Origin: Lichina pygmaea
Lineage: Eukaryota > Ascomycota > Lichinomycetes > Lichinales > Lichinaceae
DNA length: 64,000 nt
Assembly: GCA_963422465.1 (NCBI GenBank)
Contig: OY730169.1
Location: 4,154,001 to 4,218,000 of the forward strand
Direction of reading: 5' to 3'
The translations under genes were made by a program, and so were the position numbers. Each line of letters opens with the position of its first letter. The first letter of the stretch is position 1. The notes under the pieces were generated by a model. That model was not told where the DNA came from. It ran no database searches and saw nothing but the letters and a program-made list of their open reading frames with translations. Shown piece by piece: positions 1 through 11,901 of this stretch.

Positions 1-406
1 TGTTGCTTCGCAGAGTGGATTCTAGACAGGGACTTGATAGATAAATAGACAGGTAGGTAGCTCTCCCTGTACTATTAGTCTTATATGATGTGTTCAGCCT
101 GGAGAGCTAATCCCTCTGGGCTTTTGGGGTAGTCTTTTTACAGATGCCCTAGGGGGGGGTCTTCCTCAAGGGGTATCATCCTTTTGCGTGGTCAAGCTCC
201 TCACTTAGCTCCTGCTTGTCCACCAGTCAAGCTCCTCACTTAGCTCCTGCTTGTCCACCAGTCGAGCTTCTCACTTAGCTCCTGCTTGTCCACTAGTCAA
301 GCTCCTCGCTTAGCTTCTGCTTGTCCACCAGGTCAGTCGGATGTTGTTCTGTATGACTAACACACCTCCCTCGCTTACCTAGACTGTTCTGGCCTAGACC
401 TTAACA
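1..406. mobile_element. Right end of an LTR-type insertion (fossil)
   Basis: The window opens with TGTTGC, the same first bases as the LTRs at 7379 and 34651. Homology to LINE-A, read on the minus strand, starts directly after the bases TAACA that end at 406. The block therefore looks like an LTR (TG...CA) inserted in the minus-strand LINE-A copy. It carries four 35-bp tandem repeats, in the place where the other LTRs carry their inverted-repeat cassette. The left flank lies outside the window, so neither a target duplication nor the true left end can be confirmed. No coding region is seen. Family assignment is inference. Confidence 0.45.
191..330. repeat. 35-bp minisatellite, four copies
   Basis: Four consecutive 35-bp units beginning GTCAAGCTCCTCACTTAGCT or a close variant, differing at only a few positions. 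They lie inside the LTR-type block. Confidence 0.9.
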
Positions 407-1965
407 AACTACTCTTTTCTTAATTAGGAGGTTTGCTTGCTCTGGGGTGGCTAGATCCAGATGTAGAGATGTGACTGGCTTCTGGAGGAGTTTGGCTTTT
501 CTGGACCAGTAGGTTCTTAGAATGTTGACCTTACTTTCCATCCCAGGGTTTTGGGAGAAGATTGTCTTTTTGTTTCCTCCAGGTTCTCTGGCTTGAAGTC
601 TTTTGTCTGCACTCTATAGACTAGCACTGGAAAGATTCTGGGTGATATCTTGGCCTCTGCTGTAAAGACAGCTGGGATCCAGTCCTTGTTTTCCTCTAGC
701 TGAGTCTTGGCTTGAGAAGTTTCCAGAGAGATTATAATATCTTCTGAGGGTAGTTTTCTGGCTGCTCTTATTTCTTTTTGGTAGAAGAGTGGTGTTTTCT
801 TCTTGAGAGCTTCCATAAGCTGGGCTGGTGTTCTGTTTACTAGCTGGCCAGTCTGAGTTCCAGGTCTGATAGTGATTTCACTGTGGATTCTGGTTGGAAC
901 AGGGATTTCCTGTCCTACTGTTTTCTGGACTGCCTGGGCATATGTCGGCTTGGTGTTTTGTTTTTAGACTTGTTTCTCAATACTGTCCAGTCTCTCAAGT
1001 ATCTTCTGGAGACTCTGGGAGTTAGGTGAGTGAGTGGGGACATTTTTATCCAAAGCTTCTGCCACTTTGGACAGAATACTATCCTATACTTTTTTGATGT
1101 GTTGGGGAGCTTTTGTGGGGATAAGCTATTCTTCCACTAGCTGGGGAGGTGTCAGCTCTTTCTTTTCTTCTTTTTCTTGAGTCTGGGATTAGTCTGTCAG
1201 AGAGTTGGCTACTGGGGATTGCTGGAAGCTTGGAGAAGACTGGTTTTCTTTTCTTTCTCTGGTTTTTTTTTGATATTATGTGATTTTAGATGTCTTCCAG
1301 CAGTTCTTTTTGGCTGGGATTGGTGAGGCTCTTTTGGAGGCTTCTTCCAGTTGTTTGCAAAGAGTCACCTGGTTCCTAGCAGTAGTTGCACAATCCTGGG
1401 ATCACTCCCCAAGACTGTACTTTCCTGGGCAGTCTTTTCCAACTAGACTCTAGGGAAATCTGGTTGTATTAACTCAAGCTAGGGACCACACCCCCTGCCT
1501 GAGCTTTCCTAGAGTTTTTCAACTCTGCCAGCACTAGAGGCAAGCTCTAAACTATTCCTCTTATCCTGGGAGCTCTGATCTTCTTGTTGGTGGATGTTTC
1601 TCACTTTTAGAAGAGGTTTGGTGTTTTATCTCTGATAGACTGGGAGTACTGGCTTAATCCTGAGTTTTAGTCTCAGGGCTGATTGTTCCAAGGTAGGTAG
1701 GTCTTTGCCCAGTCCTTCAGGATACCTCTGGTCTCTCTCACTCTTGTTGTGGCTGGGTGGTTGGTAGTTAAAGCAAGAAGATGTGAGTTCTGGGATGATG
1801 AATTTTGACCAATAAGTGTGATTCAGAAAAGTGATGGGTTTTCACCTTTGGGAAGTGGGTGGTTTCAGCAAGCTTCGACTGGTTTCCAGGACTTATGACA
1901 AAATCCGCTGATTGTCAAAAGTGATGGTCCTTTGACGATGTGTGGTACTGGGAAGAGTTTCTGAA
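407..1965 (-). mobile_element. LINE-A copy 1 (Tad-like LINE), 5' UTR and part of ORF1
   Basis: This stretch is the inverted counterpart of 2137-3600: the two form long, imperfect inverted arms that run from the 5' UTR into ORF1. The element reads on the minus strand with its 5' end near 1965, so it sits head to head with copy 2. Its 3' part would lie left of the window and is interrupted at 406 by the LTR-type block. The arms have diverged by many substitutions, so these are independent insertions and not a recent duplication. Only ORF1 remnants are coding-like. Confidence 0.8.
517..816 (-). pseudogene. LINE-A ORF1 remnant (copy 1)
   Basis: A 99-codon open stretch that matches the C-terminal part of the ORF1 remnant at 2722-3519. 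Shared positions include RKLPSEDIIIS against RKLLSEDILIN, and FPVLVYRVQT against FPVLIHGVRT. ORF1 of Tad-type LINEs encodes an RNA-binding Gag-like protein. No complete reading frame remains and the zinc-knuckle part is not readable here. It is a dead fragment. Confidence 0.7.
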
Positions 1966-2126
1966 CATTTGATGTAGGTGTTCTACTTTCACTGAATTCT
2001 TGATCTTGACTAGCACCACTTTATAGTACCTTGCCTCAGTGTCTGCTGGCAGTTCTCTGTGTGCCTGCTGTGCAGTCTCTGTGTAGGTTCTAGGTTCTTG
2101 TTTGCCTGCTGCTAGCTGACCTTTCT
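1966..2126. other. Short spacer between two head-to-head LINEs, with left target-site duplication
   Basis: About 160 bp of non-LINE sequence between the 5' ends of the two LINE-A copies. Its last 13 bases (2114-2126, AGCTGACCTTTCT) recur at 12705-12717, just after the A-rich tail of copy 2. They are the target-site duplication of that insertion. Confidence 0.8.
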
Positions 2127-2721
2127 AGTCTTCCCAACTCTTCCCAGTACCACTATGTTCAAGGACCATCACTTCTGATAATCACTGGACTTTGTCAGAA
2201 GTTCTGAAACCAAGCGAGTATCTGTTGGGAACCACCAAAACCTTAAGGTCAAAACCTATCACTTTGGGTAACTCAGCCTGTTTGTCAAAGGTTGTGATCT
2301 CTGAATCTTTGATCTTCAACTTCAACAACCAACAGACTATCTATAACAAGGCAGAGAGTGGCCAGTGAGATTCTGAAAGACTGGGGACAGGCCCTAATTA
2401 TCTAGGAACACTCAGTCTTGGGGTGTAGTCCCAGGATTAAGCAAGTACTCCCAGTCAGGCAGAGATAACAGCTTGAACTTCTCTTACGAGAAACATCTAG
2501 CATCAAGGAGATCAGGGCTCCCAGGATAAGAGAAATAGTTTAGAGCTTGCCTCTAGTGCTGGTAGAGTTGAAAAACTCTAGGAAAGCTCAGGCAGGGTGT
2601 GTGGTCTCCAGCTTGAGTTAATACAGCCAGATTTCCCTAGAGTCTAGTTGGAAAAGACTGCCCAGAAAAGTACAGTCTTGGGGAGTGGTCCCAGGATTGT
2701 GCAATTACTGCTAGGAACCAG

Positions 2722-3519
2722 GTGATCTTTTGTGAACAACCCACTGTGCAGGTTACCTACCCTATACCTATCAAAAAGAAGAAACCAGACTTCTCCCAGA
2801 ACACTACCAGAAAAACAACACCTTCTCCAACAATGCTAGCTTCTAGTTCTGCTGGTACTCAGACTAGTTCTTCTACCCCCTATCCAGCTCTCCAGAATGA
2901 CTACAACCTACTGGACTCATGGCTCAAGACTCAAGCTACCCCAGAATCTGTACTGAAAAGCTGGGAGAATATTAAGAAAAACTCTTGTACTAATGAAGCC
3001 CAGTCCACCAAAACCCAGTCTCTCCCCACTGGTCTGACCAACAAGATTTTCCAGGAGCTGGAGAATATTAACAAGCAGCTAGACAAGCAAGAATCTAAGC
3101 CATCATATGCCCAGGCTGTTCAGAAATATATCCCAGCTCAAATCCCTCTAGCTCCAAGGATTCTGAAGGAAGTTCTTCTCCACCCTGGTAACCAGACACC
3201 TGATGTAGCTAACAGGACTCACATCCAGCTTTTTCCAGCTCTCCAAGACAGACTCCCCAGTCCCTATAATAAACAAGTCAGAGTAGTGAGAAAACTTCTC
3301 TCAGAGGACATTCTTATTAACACTGAAACCCAAGAGACTAAGAGTTTTCTGGAGAAAGACTCCGCCTGGATATCAGCTATTTTTACCAAGAAAGTAACTA
3401 TCCAACCCAAGAGATTCCCAGTGTTGATTCATGGAGTCAGAACCACAGACATCCAGCCAGAAAACCTGGAAAAAACTTGCCAGACTATCCAGAACAGCAA
3501 CCTATCCCTGAGCAAGTAA
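2722..3519 (+). pseudogene. LINE-A ORF1 (Gag-like RNA-binding protein), decayed
   Basis: An open stretch of 265 codons without an obvious ATG at its head; the first in-frame Met is near 2835. It is rich in S, T, Q and K and has the ORF1 core motif RKLLSEDILIN. Downstream, in other frames (about 3,700-3,900), Cys/His clusters of the type CGACGGQHERRTC and CKGAHPAWASTC are visible. These are the zinc knuckles that end Tad ORF1 proteins. The frame is broken between the core and the knuckles, so no full protein can be made. The expected role is binding the LINE RNA to form the transposition particle. Confidence 0.75.
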
Positions 3520-4141
3520 ATCACTATTCTAAGAGTCTACTGGTCAAAGAAGGCTATAGCTCAAAAGAAACCAGTTACTTCACTCCACCTGGATCTGGCC
3601 ACCCCGGAACAGGCCAATCTTCTAATTGAGAGTGGAGTAGTGCTGGGCCACAGATTGCATGAGGCAGAGTCTTTTCTGGCTAACACAGTGGTGCCACAAT
3701 ACTTCAAGTGCTTTGAGTATAGACACCAAGCTTGCCTGTGCAGGAATCAAGCTGTATGTGGTGCCTGTGGAGGCCAGCATGAAAGAAGAACCTGCCAAAT
3801 CCCTGAGTAACTGCTAAAGCCAAAATACAGTAACTGCAAAGGAGCTCACCCAGCCTGGGCTAGCACATGCCCAGTACACCAAGAAGCAGTCAAGAAGGTA
3901 AGAGAAGTATGGATTTCCTGCCCAGAGAAGTATAAGATCTCCACTGCTACCACTGTCCCAGTCACACAGTCTCCAGTTACTTTCCTCTTCATACAGACTC
4001 TTCCAGGGGGAAAAAGACAGAAAACCACAGAGCCAACTAGAAGCTCAGAGAGACTCAGAGAAGAGTCTCCAGAAGTGCAAATTCTGTCTACAAGATCAAC
4101 AAACACAGGGGGAAAGCAGTCAGTCAACCCCTTCAAGATCT

Positions 4142-7100
4142 TTGAAGATAAAATATCTACATGAAGAATACAAAGTTCACACTTCTTCAATACAATGTGC
4201 AGAAAAGCTAATCAGTCCAAGAGCTACTTCTAGCAACCCCAACTCTTCAAGAAGTAGATATTATTGCACTTCAAGAACTCTGGAAGAATTCTCACCTTCA
4301 AACCAGCACCTCAACTGTTTTTTCTTCTTTTCTTTCTTTATATTCTCCAGAGATTGGTAGAACTCTTTTTCTTATTAACAAAAACCTGAAACTGTTATCT
4401 CTCCACCCTACTTTCTGGAGTAAAGACTTTGTTTCTCCTGAAATTCATCTGGAAAACACTACTTCTCTGTAGGTGCATAATCTATACTTCACTCCCTCAA
4501 GTCAAGAGAACTACCTACAAGCATCAGAAGCTCTTCTCTGTCTACTCCAAAATACTTTACAAGCAAAAGGGTAGCATATTCTTCTTACAGACTCAAATCT
4601 TCACCACCCTGACTAGTCAAAGAAAAGAAGACTATATTCTGACACTGCACACAAGTTCCAAACTCTAATGAAAAACTCAAATCTGGAGTTAGCTATTGCA
4701 CCTTTTACACCCACAAGAGCTAGATCTCTTTCCCACAAACCCTGTTCGTCTATTGATCTTTCCTTTATATCTTCTTCTCTTTCTAACTCTCTAATCTTTT
4801 CTAAAATTGCTTTGCAGTTCTTTCATGAGTCTGACCACAGACCTGTGCTAACTAGCCTGGACCTGGACTCACCAAGAAAAATCTGGAAGCCAGAAAGGAA
4901 CTGGAAAACACTGGACACAAATCTGGCAAAACAAGAGTGTAATAATTTGCAGCTGCCCTTCCACTTTCAAGATAAACATGAAGTGGATGAGTACTTGGAA
5001 TATCTTAACCACTTTCTCCAAGAAATAGTAGACAGATGCACAGAACTCCAAAAGCAATCTAGCCACTCAGTCCTCTGGTGGAACCAAGAGATCCAAACTA
5101 AAGTTAAGCAGGAAAGAAGAATAAGAAGACAAGTGCTCAGAGGACAGGCAAGCCAAGAAGAGCTAGAAGAAGCAACTAAGCTCAAGAAGAAAGCTGTCAG
5201 AGAAGGCAAACAGAACACCTTCAGAAAACAAGTTCATGAGCTAGCCAGTTTCTCAAAATTCTGGAAGCTTGCAAAGTGGGGAAAATCAAAAGCTAACAAG
5301 ACCCCTGATCTTTCTCTGGTCCCTGATCTGGAGACTCAAGAAGGACTAGCCAAAAGCTTTGAGGAGAAGACAAAATCTTTCTCAGCTCAATTCTTTCCAG
5401 AAGCACGTGTTCCAGAACCAAGTACAAAAAGTCACCAGAGTACCCCAGAGATCCAGCTTTCTCAGGAGGTTACCACTGAAGAAGTGGAGCAAATTCTGAA
5501 CAAGAAGAAACTTTTTACAGCAGGAGGAAAAGACAAGCTGCTAAATGGATTTCTGAAAACTCTGGGTCCCAAGTTCTGCCAAGCTATAGCTGTTCTCACA
5601 TCAACATGCTGGAGACTGGAATACTTTCCAGAGAGATTCAAGAATGCAAAAACAGTCTGTCTAAGGAAACCTGGCAAGAGAATCTATAACCAAGCTAAAG
5701 CCTGGCACCCTATAGCTCTGCTAAACACAACTGGCGAGCTGATGGAAGCTATTACAGCAGCCAGACTAAGCAAGGTAGCAGAAGAGACTAAACTCTTGCC
5801 AGAAATCCAGATGGGGTTCAGGAAAGGCAGATCAACTGAATCAGCACTTTTCCTTCTAACTTCCCAAGTGGAAAAAGTCTGGAAAGAAGGCATGGTTGTA
5901 TCTCTACTTTCTCTGGACATCTCAGGAGCATATAACAGAGTTCTCCCAGAGATTCTTCAAAAGATTCTGGAGAGAAAAGGAATCCCTCTCTGGCTAACTT
6001 CTTGGATCTTCTCTTTCTGTACCAGACGTACCACCACTCTAGTTTTTGATGACTCTGAGTCCTCTTCTATTCCTATTCACTGTGGAGTCCCCCAAGATTC
6101 CCCTTTGTCTCCTATTCTTTTTCTGTTCTATATTTCTGAACTTCATGAGACTGTACATTCTCCTACTACTGGTGTTTCTGCTCTGGAATTTGCAGATAAT
6201 ACAAATCTGCTTGCATTTGGACACTCTCTTAAAAGCAACCTTCTGAAGTTGAAGAATACACATCTTAAATATCTATCTTGGGCTGCAAGACATGGAATAG
6301 TCTTCTCTCCTGAGAAATATAAAATACTTTATTTTTCCAGAAGAAGATCAGACAATCTGCAGCTCAAGCTTAGACTTGGGAATGTGATTCTAAAACCAAA
6401 AGAAGAAGTGCGAGTATTGGGAGTGTACCTGGATGCCAAACTCCACTGGCACAAACACCAGAGAATTATTCTTCAAAAAGTACAAAAAGCACTATCTTCT
6501 CTTTCTAGAACCTCTTACTCCACCTGGGGCTTTCCAGTTCTCACAGCACACTTTGTGTACACTGCAATACTCAGATCTGTACTGAGCTATGCAGTGGGAA
6601 TTTGGTTCAACCCACTCAGAAAATCCTCTAATATTTCCTCTCTTATCATATTCCAAAACAAATGTCTGAGACTTATTGGGGGTGCTTTCAAAGCCACTCC
6701 TTCTTTTCTATTAGAGAGTGAGCTTTTTCTTTTACCCCTAGATCTCTATTTTAAATTTCGCACAGCTTGTTTTCTATCTTCTATCCAAACCTCCTCTCTG
6801 AAAGACTTTCTTGACAGTACCTTTTCTACTATTTCTTCCTATACTTCTTCACTGAGGAAACCTTTAAAGAAATCCTCAACTATCTCTCCTAATTGGAAGT
6901 TCACTTGGTTAAGTCAAATAACTACTAACCAGGCTAGTTCAAAGAAAGAACTACAAATACTCTTTACTAAAGAGTGGGAAAACCAATGGGAGAAGAAGAA
7001 AAGAAAAGGCTATGCTGGATGGCAGGTGTTTTGCCAAAAACCTCACTACAACAACCTAAAGCTCTACAAAAAGCTACAGAAAGCTGAGGCAAGTCTACTA

Positions 7101-7274
7101 CTGCAAACCAGAACTGGGAGAATTGGTCTAGCAAGTTTTCTTTTCAGAGCTGGAGTCCCTGACTTTCCTACCCCACTATGCATGTGTGGTCAAGCAGAAG
7201 AGACAGTAAAGTATATTACCTCTTCATGCTCTCTTTACTCCAGTCAAAGACAACATGCTCTCTTTAACCCCTAA
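4142..7274 (+). pseudogene. LINE-A ORF2 (endonuclease, reverse transcriptase), inactivated
   Basis: From about 4,150 to 4,660 the APE-type endonuclease is readable in shifting frames: LQYNVQKS, then IIALQELW, and ESDHRPV at the start of the long open part. From 4668 one frame stays open for 868 codons. It holds the reverse transcriptase blocks GFRKGRSTESA, LDISGAYNRV and CGVPQDSPLSPILF, then a C-terminal part with LRLIGGAFKATP and a final Cys-rich CMCGQ motif. The catalytic box reads FADN where an active enzyme needs FADD, and the PQGSP box reads PQDSP; the related copy at 35.1-35.8 kb keeps both. The endonuclease is also split, so this copy cannot move itself. It would act in target-primed reverse transcription. 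Confidence 0.85.
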
Positions 7275-7378
7275 GATTTCACTACTATTATTTCAAACCC
7301 AGAGCTTCTACAGAAGTTTCTGTACTGGTTTATGTCTTTGAAAAGACTAAACCAATTTAATCTGGCTTTCAAACTCCA

Positions 7379-7981
7379 TGTTGCAGTCTGTACTGTGCTG
7401 TCCTAACTGAGTATAGGATTAAGGGCAAGATGTGGAAGGCGGGTTGGTTCTCGCAGGAGAGGAGTGTCAAGGAGTGTGAAGGGGTTTGGTGGAACGTGGT
7501 GGTGGTGACACCTGATCAATGGCTTTGTACAAAAGAATTGTATTGAAGTAGATCTAGTTGTCTGGATCACAACATGAGTTGAAGACAATTGTTCCATAAG
7601 GGAACTATCACCAGACTATATAGTGCTGGCCTGTCAAGACAATCAAGATTGTCTTGACAGTCTTGACATCAAGACAGGTGAGATTGTCTTGACAGTCCCA
7701 CCATGCTATGCATCCTGCGTCAAGACAGGTGAGATTGTCTTGACACTTCATGCACACTGTGTCAAGACAGGTAAGATTGTCTTGATACTTCCTGCACTCT
7801 GCATCAAGACTGGTGAGATTGTCTTGATGCTTCATGCATGCTGCGTCAAGCCACCCATGTTTGTCTTGACAGCCACGTGACCCCTTGTCAGTTTGGTCAC
7901 TTGACTTTCCATGGTGTCCTCTTGCCTGGCCTGCGGCCTGGTTGCTTATAAATGAGTGGCTCCTATCCAGAGATCGTAACA
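7379..7981 (-). repeat. 3' LTR of the Gypsy element
   Basis: 603 bp from TGTTGCAGTC to GATCGTAACA. From about 7,633 to 7,870 it holds a cassette of units with TCAAGACA and TGTCTTGA arms, spaced about 58 bp apart. A TATAAAT-like box lies near 7,948. Confidence 0.93.
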
Positions 7982-8148
7982 CTACCCTTCTCTCCTCTAT
8001 TCATCATCCTGATGAATTCTTGAGTATGTCTGCAACATCACGTGCCTCTGCTTACTGAAGATAACTGGCAGCCCAGATCTGTGATTATAACTTTGTGTTG
8101 CTTGCTCTGTGTGACTTCTGTGTTTTGAACCACAAGCCCTGTTTCTGA

Positions 8149-8515
8149 ATGTCTGACAACAACGATAAGTTGAAGTGCGCTGAGTGCACTTGTCGTGGGA
8201 AGTCTTGTGTGTCGCTTTCTTGGGAGTTGCTGAACATGACCTGAGATAACCTTTGTGAGGATTTGGCTGTTGATGAGGCCAAGCGGGATGCTCTTGTTGA
8301 GCAGCTTGCTGAGCTGCAGGCTTGTATCCCAAAAGCGAAAGGTTCTTGAAGGTGCTGAGGGTCAAGCAAGGAAGAAGCTCCAGTGCCTTGTTGCTGAAAT
8401 GGAGGTGGATGGTGAAGACTTGTCAGTGACAGTTATTGACATGTCTGCGCTGCAGGCTGAGCTGTTCAGTCCTGCTTCTGCTGGAACTGCTGCAGAAGGA
8501 GCTGGCAGTTCATGA
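8149..8515 (+). other. Antisense Cys-motif ORF remnant inside the Gypsy element
   Basis: On the strand opposite to the element, between its coding part and its 3' LTR, a frame begins MSDNNDKLKCAECTCRG and continues into a charged, coiled-coil-like part rich in A, E, L and Q. Small proteins with this CxxCxxRGxxC-WE start are known to me as multicopy hypothetical proteins associated with fungal Gypsy elements; this is from memory and was not checked. It is part of the fossil and is broken. Its function is unknown. Confidence 0.4.
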
Positions 8516-11500
8516 GGTTCCTGAGTGGTTCCCAGGTATTTTCCAAGTCTGGGTAGTTTTTCCACTTGACAAGGTATCACCGACCTTTCCTCTTCAGGAT
8601 ATGTTCAACCTCAAATTCCTGTTCTTCCTCTGGTTGGTAATGAAATGTTTCCTGCAAGGGTGTGCTCTGATCAGCTAATTCAATCATTAAGATATGAAAG
8701 TTTGGTTGTACCCGAGCGTCTCTCAGTAGTCGCAGTCTGATGTTGACTGGTCCAGTTCTTTCTTCGACTGAAAATAGTCTGACCTTGATGTGGTCCAGTT
8801 TCTTTGTTCTTGGTTTCTTGGCACAAGCGTCCTTGAGCTGTTGGAATACTTTTTGTTGTCTCTCCGTCCACCGGTACTCCACATCCTTCTTTGTGAGTTC
8901 TGTCAGTGGTGTTGCCATCTGTGAGTAGTTCTTAATGAACTGTCGGTTGAAGTTGGCAAATCCCAGGAAGGCTTGTACTTCCTTGACTGATGTTGGTGTT
9001 GGCCATTGCTGAATCACTTTGATCTTCTCAGAGTCAATCTTGATCTCTTCAATTCCTATGATGTATCTGAGGAATTTAACTTCTGGTTTGTTGAACTCAC
9101 ATTTCTTTGGGTTGAGCTTGAGCCCTACCTCTTGTAGGCATCGTAGAACATCCTTCACATGTTTGGTATGTTCCTGTTGTGTTTTCAAGTAGACAAGAAT
9201 GTTGTCCAGGTAGGCGATAGCTGTTTGGTCCAGGTGTGCTCTGATGATATTGTTGACCAAGGCTTGACATGTTGCTGGTGTGTTTGTGAGTCTGAATAGC
9301 ATGACCAGATACTTGTAGTGTCTGTATCAGGTTCTGAAAGCTGTCTTCCATTCTTCTCCCTTTTTCATGTGTATCAGGTTGTATGCTTCTTTCAAGTCCA
9401 GCTTGGTGAAGATTGTAGCTTGGCTGATCCTGTCTTGCAGTTCGTTCACATTTGGCAATGGATATCAGTTTTTGATGGTAATGTTGTTGAGTTTCCTGTA
9501 GTCCACGCAAAGTTGAAGACTTCTGTCTTTCTTTGGTGCAAATAGTATTGGGTGTCCTGCTGGCAATTAAGATTCTTGAATGAAACTCTTTTTCAGGTTT
9601 TCCTCCAGGTACTCACAAAGTACTTGGAGCTCTTTCTCTGATAACTGGTAAATTGGTCCAAATTCTGGCTCTGTCCCTGGTTGCAACTTGATCTCATAAT
9701 CCCAAGGTTGGTGCTTAGGCAACACTGCTGTCGTTGTCTCTTCCTGAAAGAGATTATCATACCCAGGTCAGTACTCTTCAGAGATCTCCAGAGAGTTAAC
9801 AACTTCCTCTCTCTTCATCTCTGACTGTTTGGCCACCTGGTTCCGGGGTGTGCCTGTCAAGGTAGACCTCTTCTCTTGAGAGTTGTCCTTTCTGTTGGTG
9901 AGGTTCCACTGAGGACTTCTTCCCTCATCTGTCTATGCCTTCTGCGGCTGGTAACAGGTCCGAGCTGTGTTGTTAGTGCAGTTCCTAAACGTGAGTACTC
10001 CTGTCTTCCAGTTAACAACTGGGTTGTGCTTCTTTAGCTAAGGCATCCCCAAATAGATATCCTGAGTGGCCAACTCAACAATATCAAGGTGGATCCTTTC
10101 AGTATGGTGTCTAGTAACTATTTCTATTGGCTGCGTCTCATGGCAGACTAGCTCTGTCTGTCCATTTGCCATTGTGAGCTGGTAGGGCTGCTGCTTGCGT
10201 TTCTTTCCAGTGCTGAGGGTGTTGTAAAGTTGTCTTGAAATGTAGTTTCTGCTGGCTCCAGAATCAACAAGCGTGTATGTCCGTACTGGTGTGTTGGTGT
10301 GTAGTGACACAGGCAATCGCAGGTGCTTTGCGTTGCTAGGGGTCATGTGGTTGAGCTCCTGATGTCACCCCTTGACAAGGGAGTTCAGTCTTTTCCTGAT
10401 TGAAGTGTTTTTCTGCTGACTGGGCAATGGGTCCAGCCATTCCCATCAGTCCTGAGGAATCTGTTCATGAATTTGTCTTGCTGATGCTTGTCACATCCAG
10501 GCTTAAGGCAGTACTGCCAATTGTTGATGTAGCAGTTGTTGTTGTTGCCTTGCTGTAGGAACATGAGGTGTTTGTGCTAATCATGTGTGTGCCCGGGGAA
10601 TGCAGTGTGTTTGCGTTTGTCCCAAAGGTGGATCTCACACACATCCTTCTTGCAATTGACCCAATGCTTGTGGCAGGTGGCGTGGTAGAGTGAATGTCCT
10701 CTGTACCTTTGTAGTTGTTTGTGGTAGGTGCAGTAGTGCTTTGTGCAGAACCTCCACTGTAGTTCACTGTGCTGTAGGTTTCGTGGGTCCATGCTGTAAG
10801 CATAGCTTCCTTGTAGTATTTCTTCTTTGATAGACGCGGGTTCATCTCAGTCCCCATCAGAGGTGGTTAAGGACTTCTGTCCCTTGTCCTGACCTGTCTG
10901 TTCTGGTAGGTCCTTGCCTTCTGATGTTGCCAGTTGGTGGGCTGCTTCAAGTGTTTGATTGTAATCATCCTATTGTTCAAGGGATAGCTGAGCCTCTCCT
11001 GGTGAGTCCTCTGACTTGATGATGTTCCAGTCTCCATCAAGTGTATTAAGTTGCTGTCGGTGCACCTTGTTCTTTGAACAACAGTCTTTCGCCATGTGGC
11101 CTAGCTTGCCACAGGCATAGCACTTCAGTGCTTTCCTCTTTTTGTTGTTCCTTCCCTTTGTGAACCTTCCCCTGTGGTGGACTGCATCCAGTTCCATGGG
11201 TGCATAGCCATATAGATCATGTGGTGGTGCCCTGTTAGGCGGCTTGTAGTGGTTGCTCACATACCATGCGGGGTAGCTGTATCCTCTGTCGTGGCACTTC
11301 TCTATCACTTGCTCGAATAGCTTGTTGTCAATGTTGATTGCTTGTGCGATGAGTTTGTCCAGTGGCTTGACTGCTTGTCTGTCAAGGGTGATTTCATCCT
11401 TCATGTTTTCCTTGAGTCCACGTCAGTACATGACCATCAGGGTGTTGTCATCCCAGTCGGTCAGTACTGAGTATTGCTTGAACTGTGTAGTGTACTCTGC

Positions 11501-11901
11501 AGCTGAGCGTTGTTACTTAATGTGCTGGATCATTCGTATAGCCACTTTGTCTTCGTTAGATAGTCCAAGGATCTTTTTGATCTCCTCCTTGAATCATGTC
11601 TATTTTGTCATCCACTCTGATGTGCTGTCATAGTCTCTGTTTCCTGAGAGATGTTTGTTGACGTAGGGTTTGACCCATCAGTGGGCAATACCTCTCATGT
11701 AAGTGGTCGCGAAGAGTGGCCACTTCACTTTAGGCAGCCTTGTCTCAGGTTGGAATTGAAAGTAGACTTGAAGTTGCATGGGCTAATCATCAACCTTGTT
11801 CCTTTCACCGTAGAACAGGTCTGGCTTGGCGACGCTAATCTTTCCATCTGGGAAGTTGGGGTTGGTTGCTCCTGAGGTACTCATTCTTAAGGGTTTTCAA
11901 A

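Noticed and set aside
191-330. CRISPR-like array
   Set aside because: The units are contiguous 35-bp tandem repeats without variable spacers, and the DNA is fungal.
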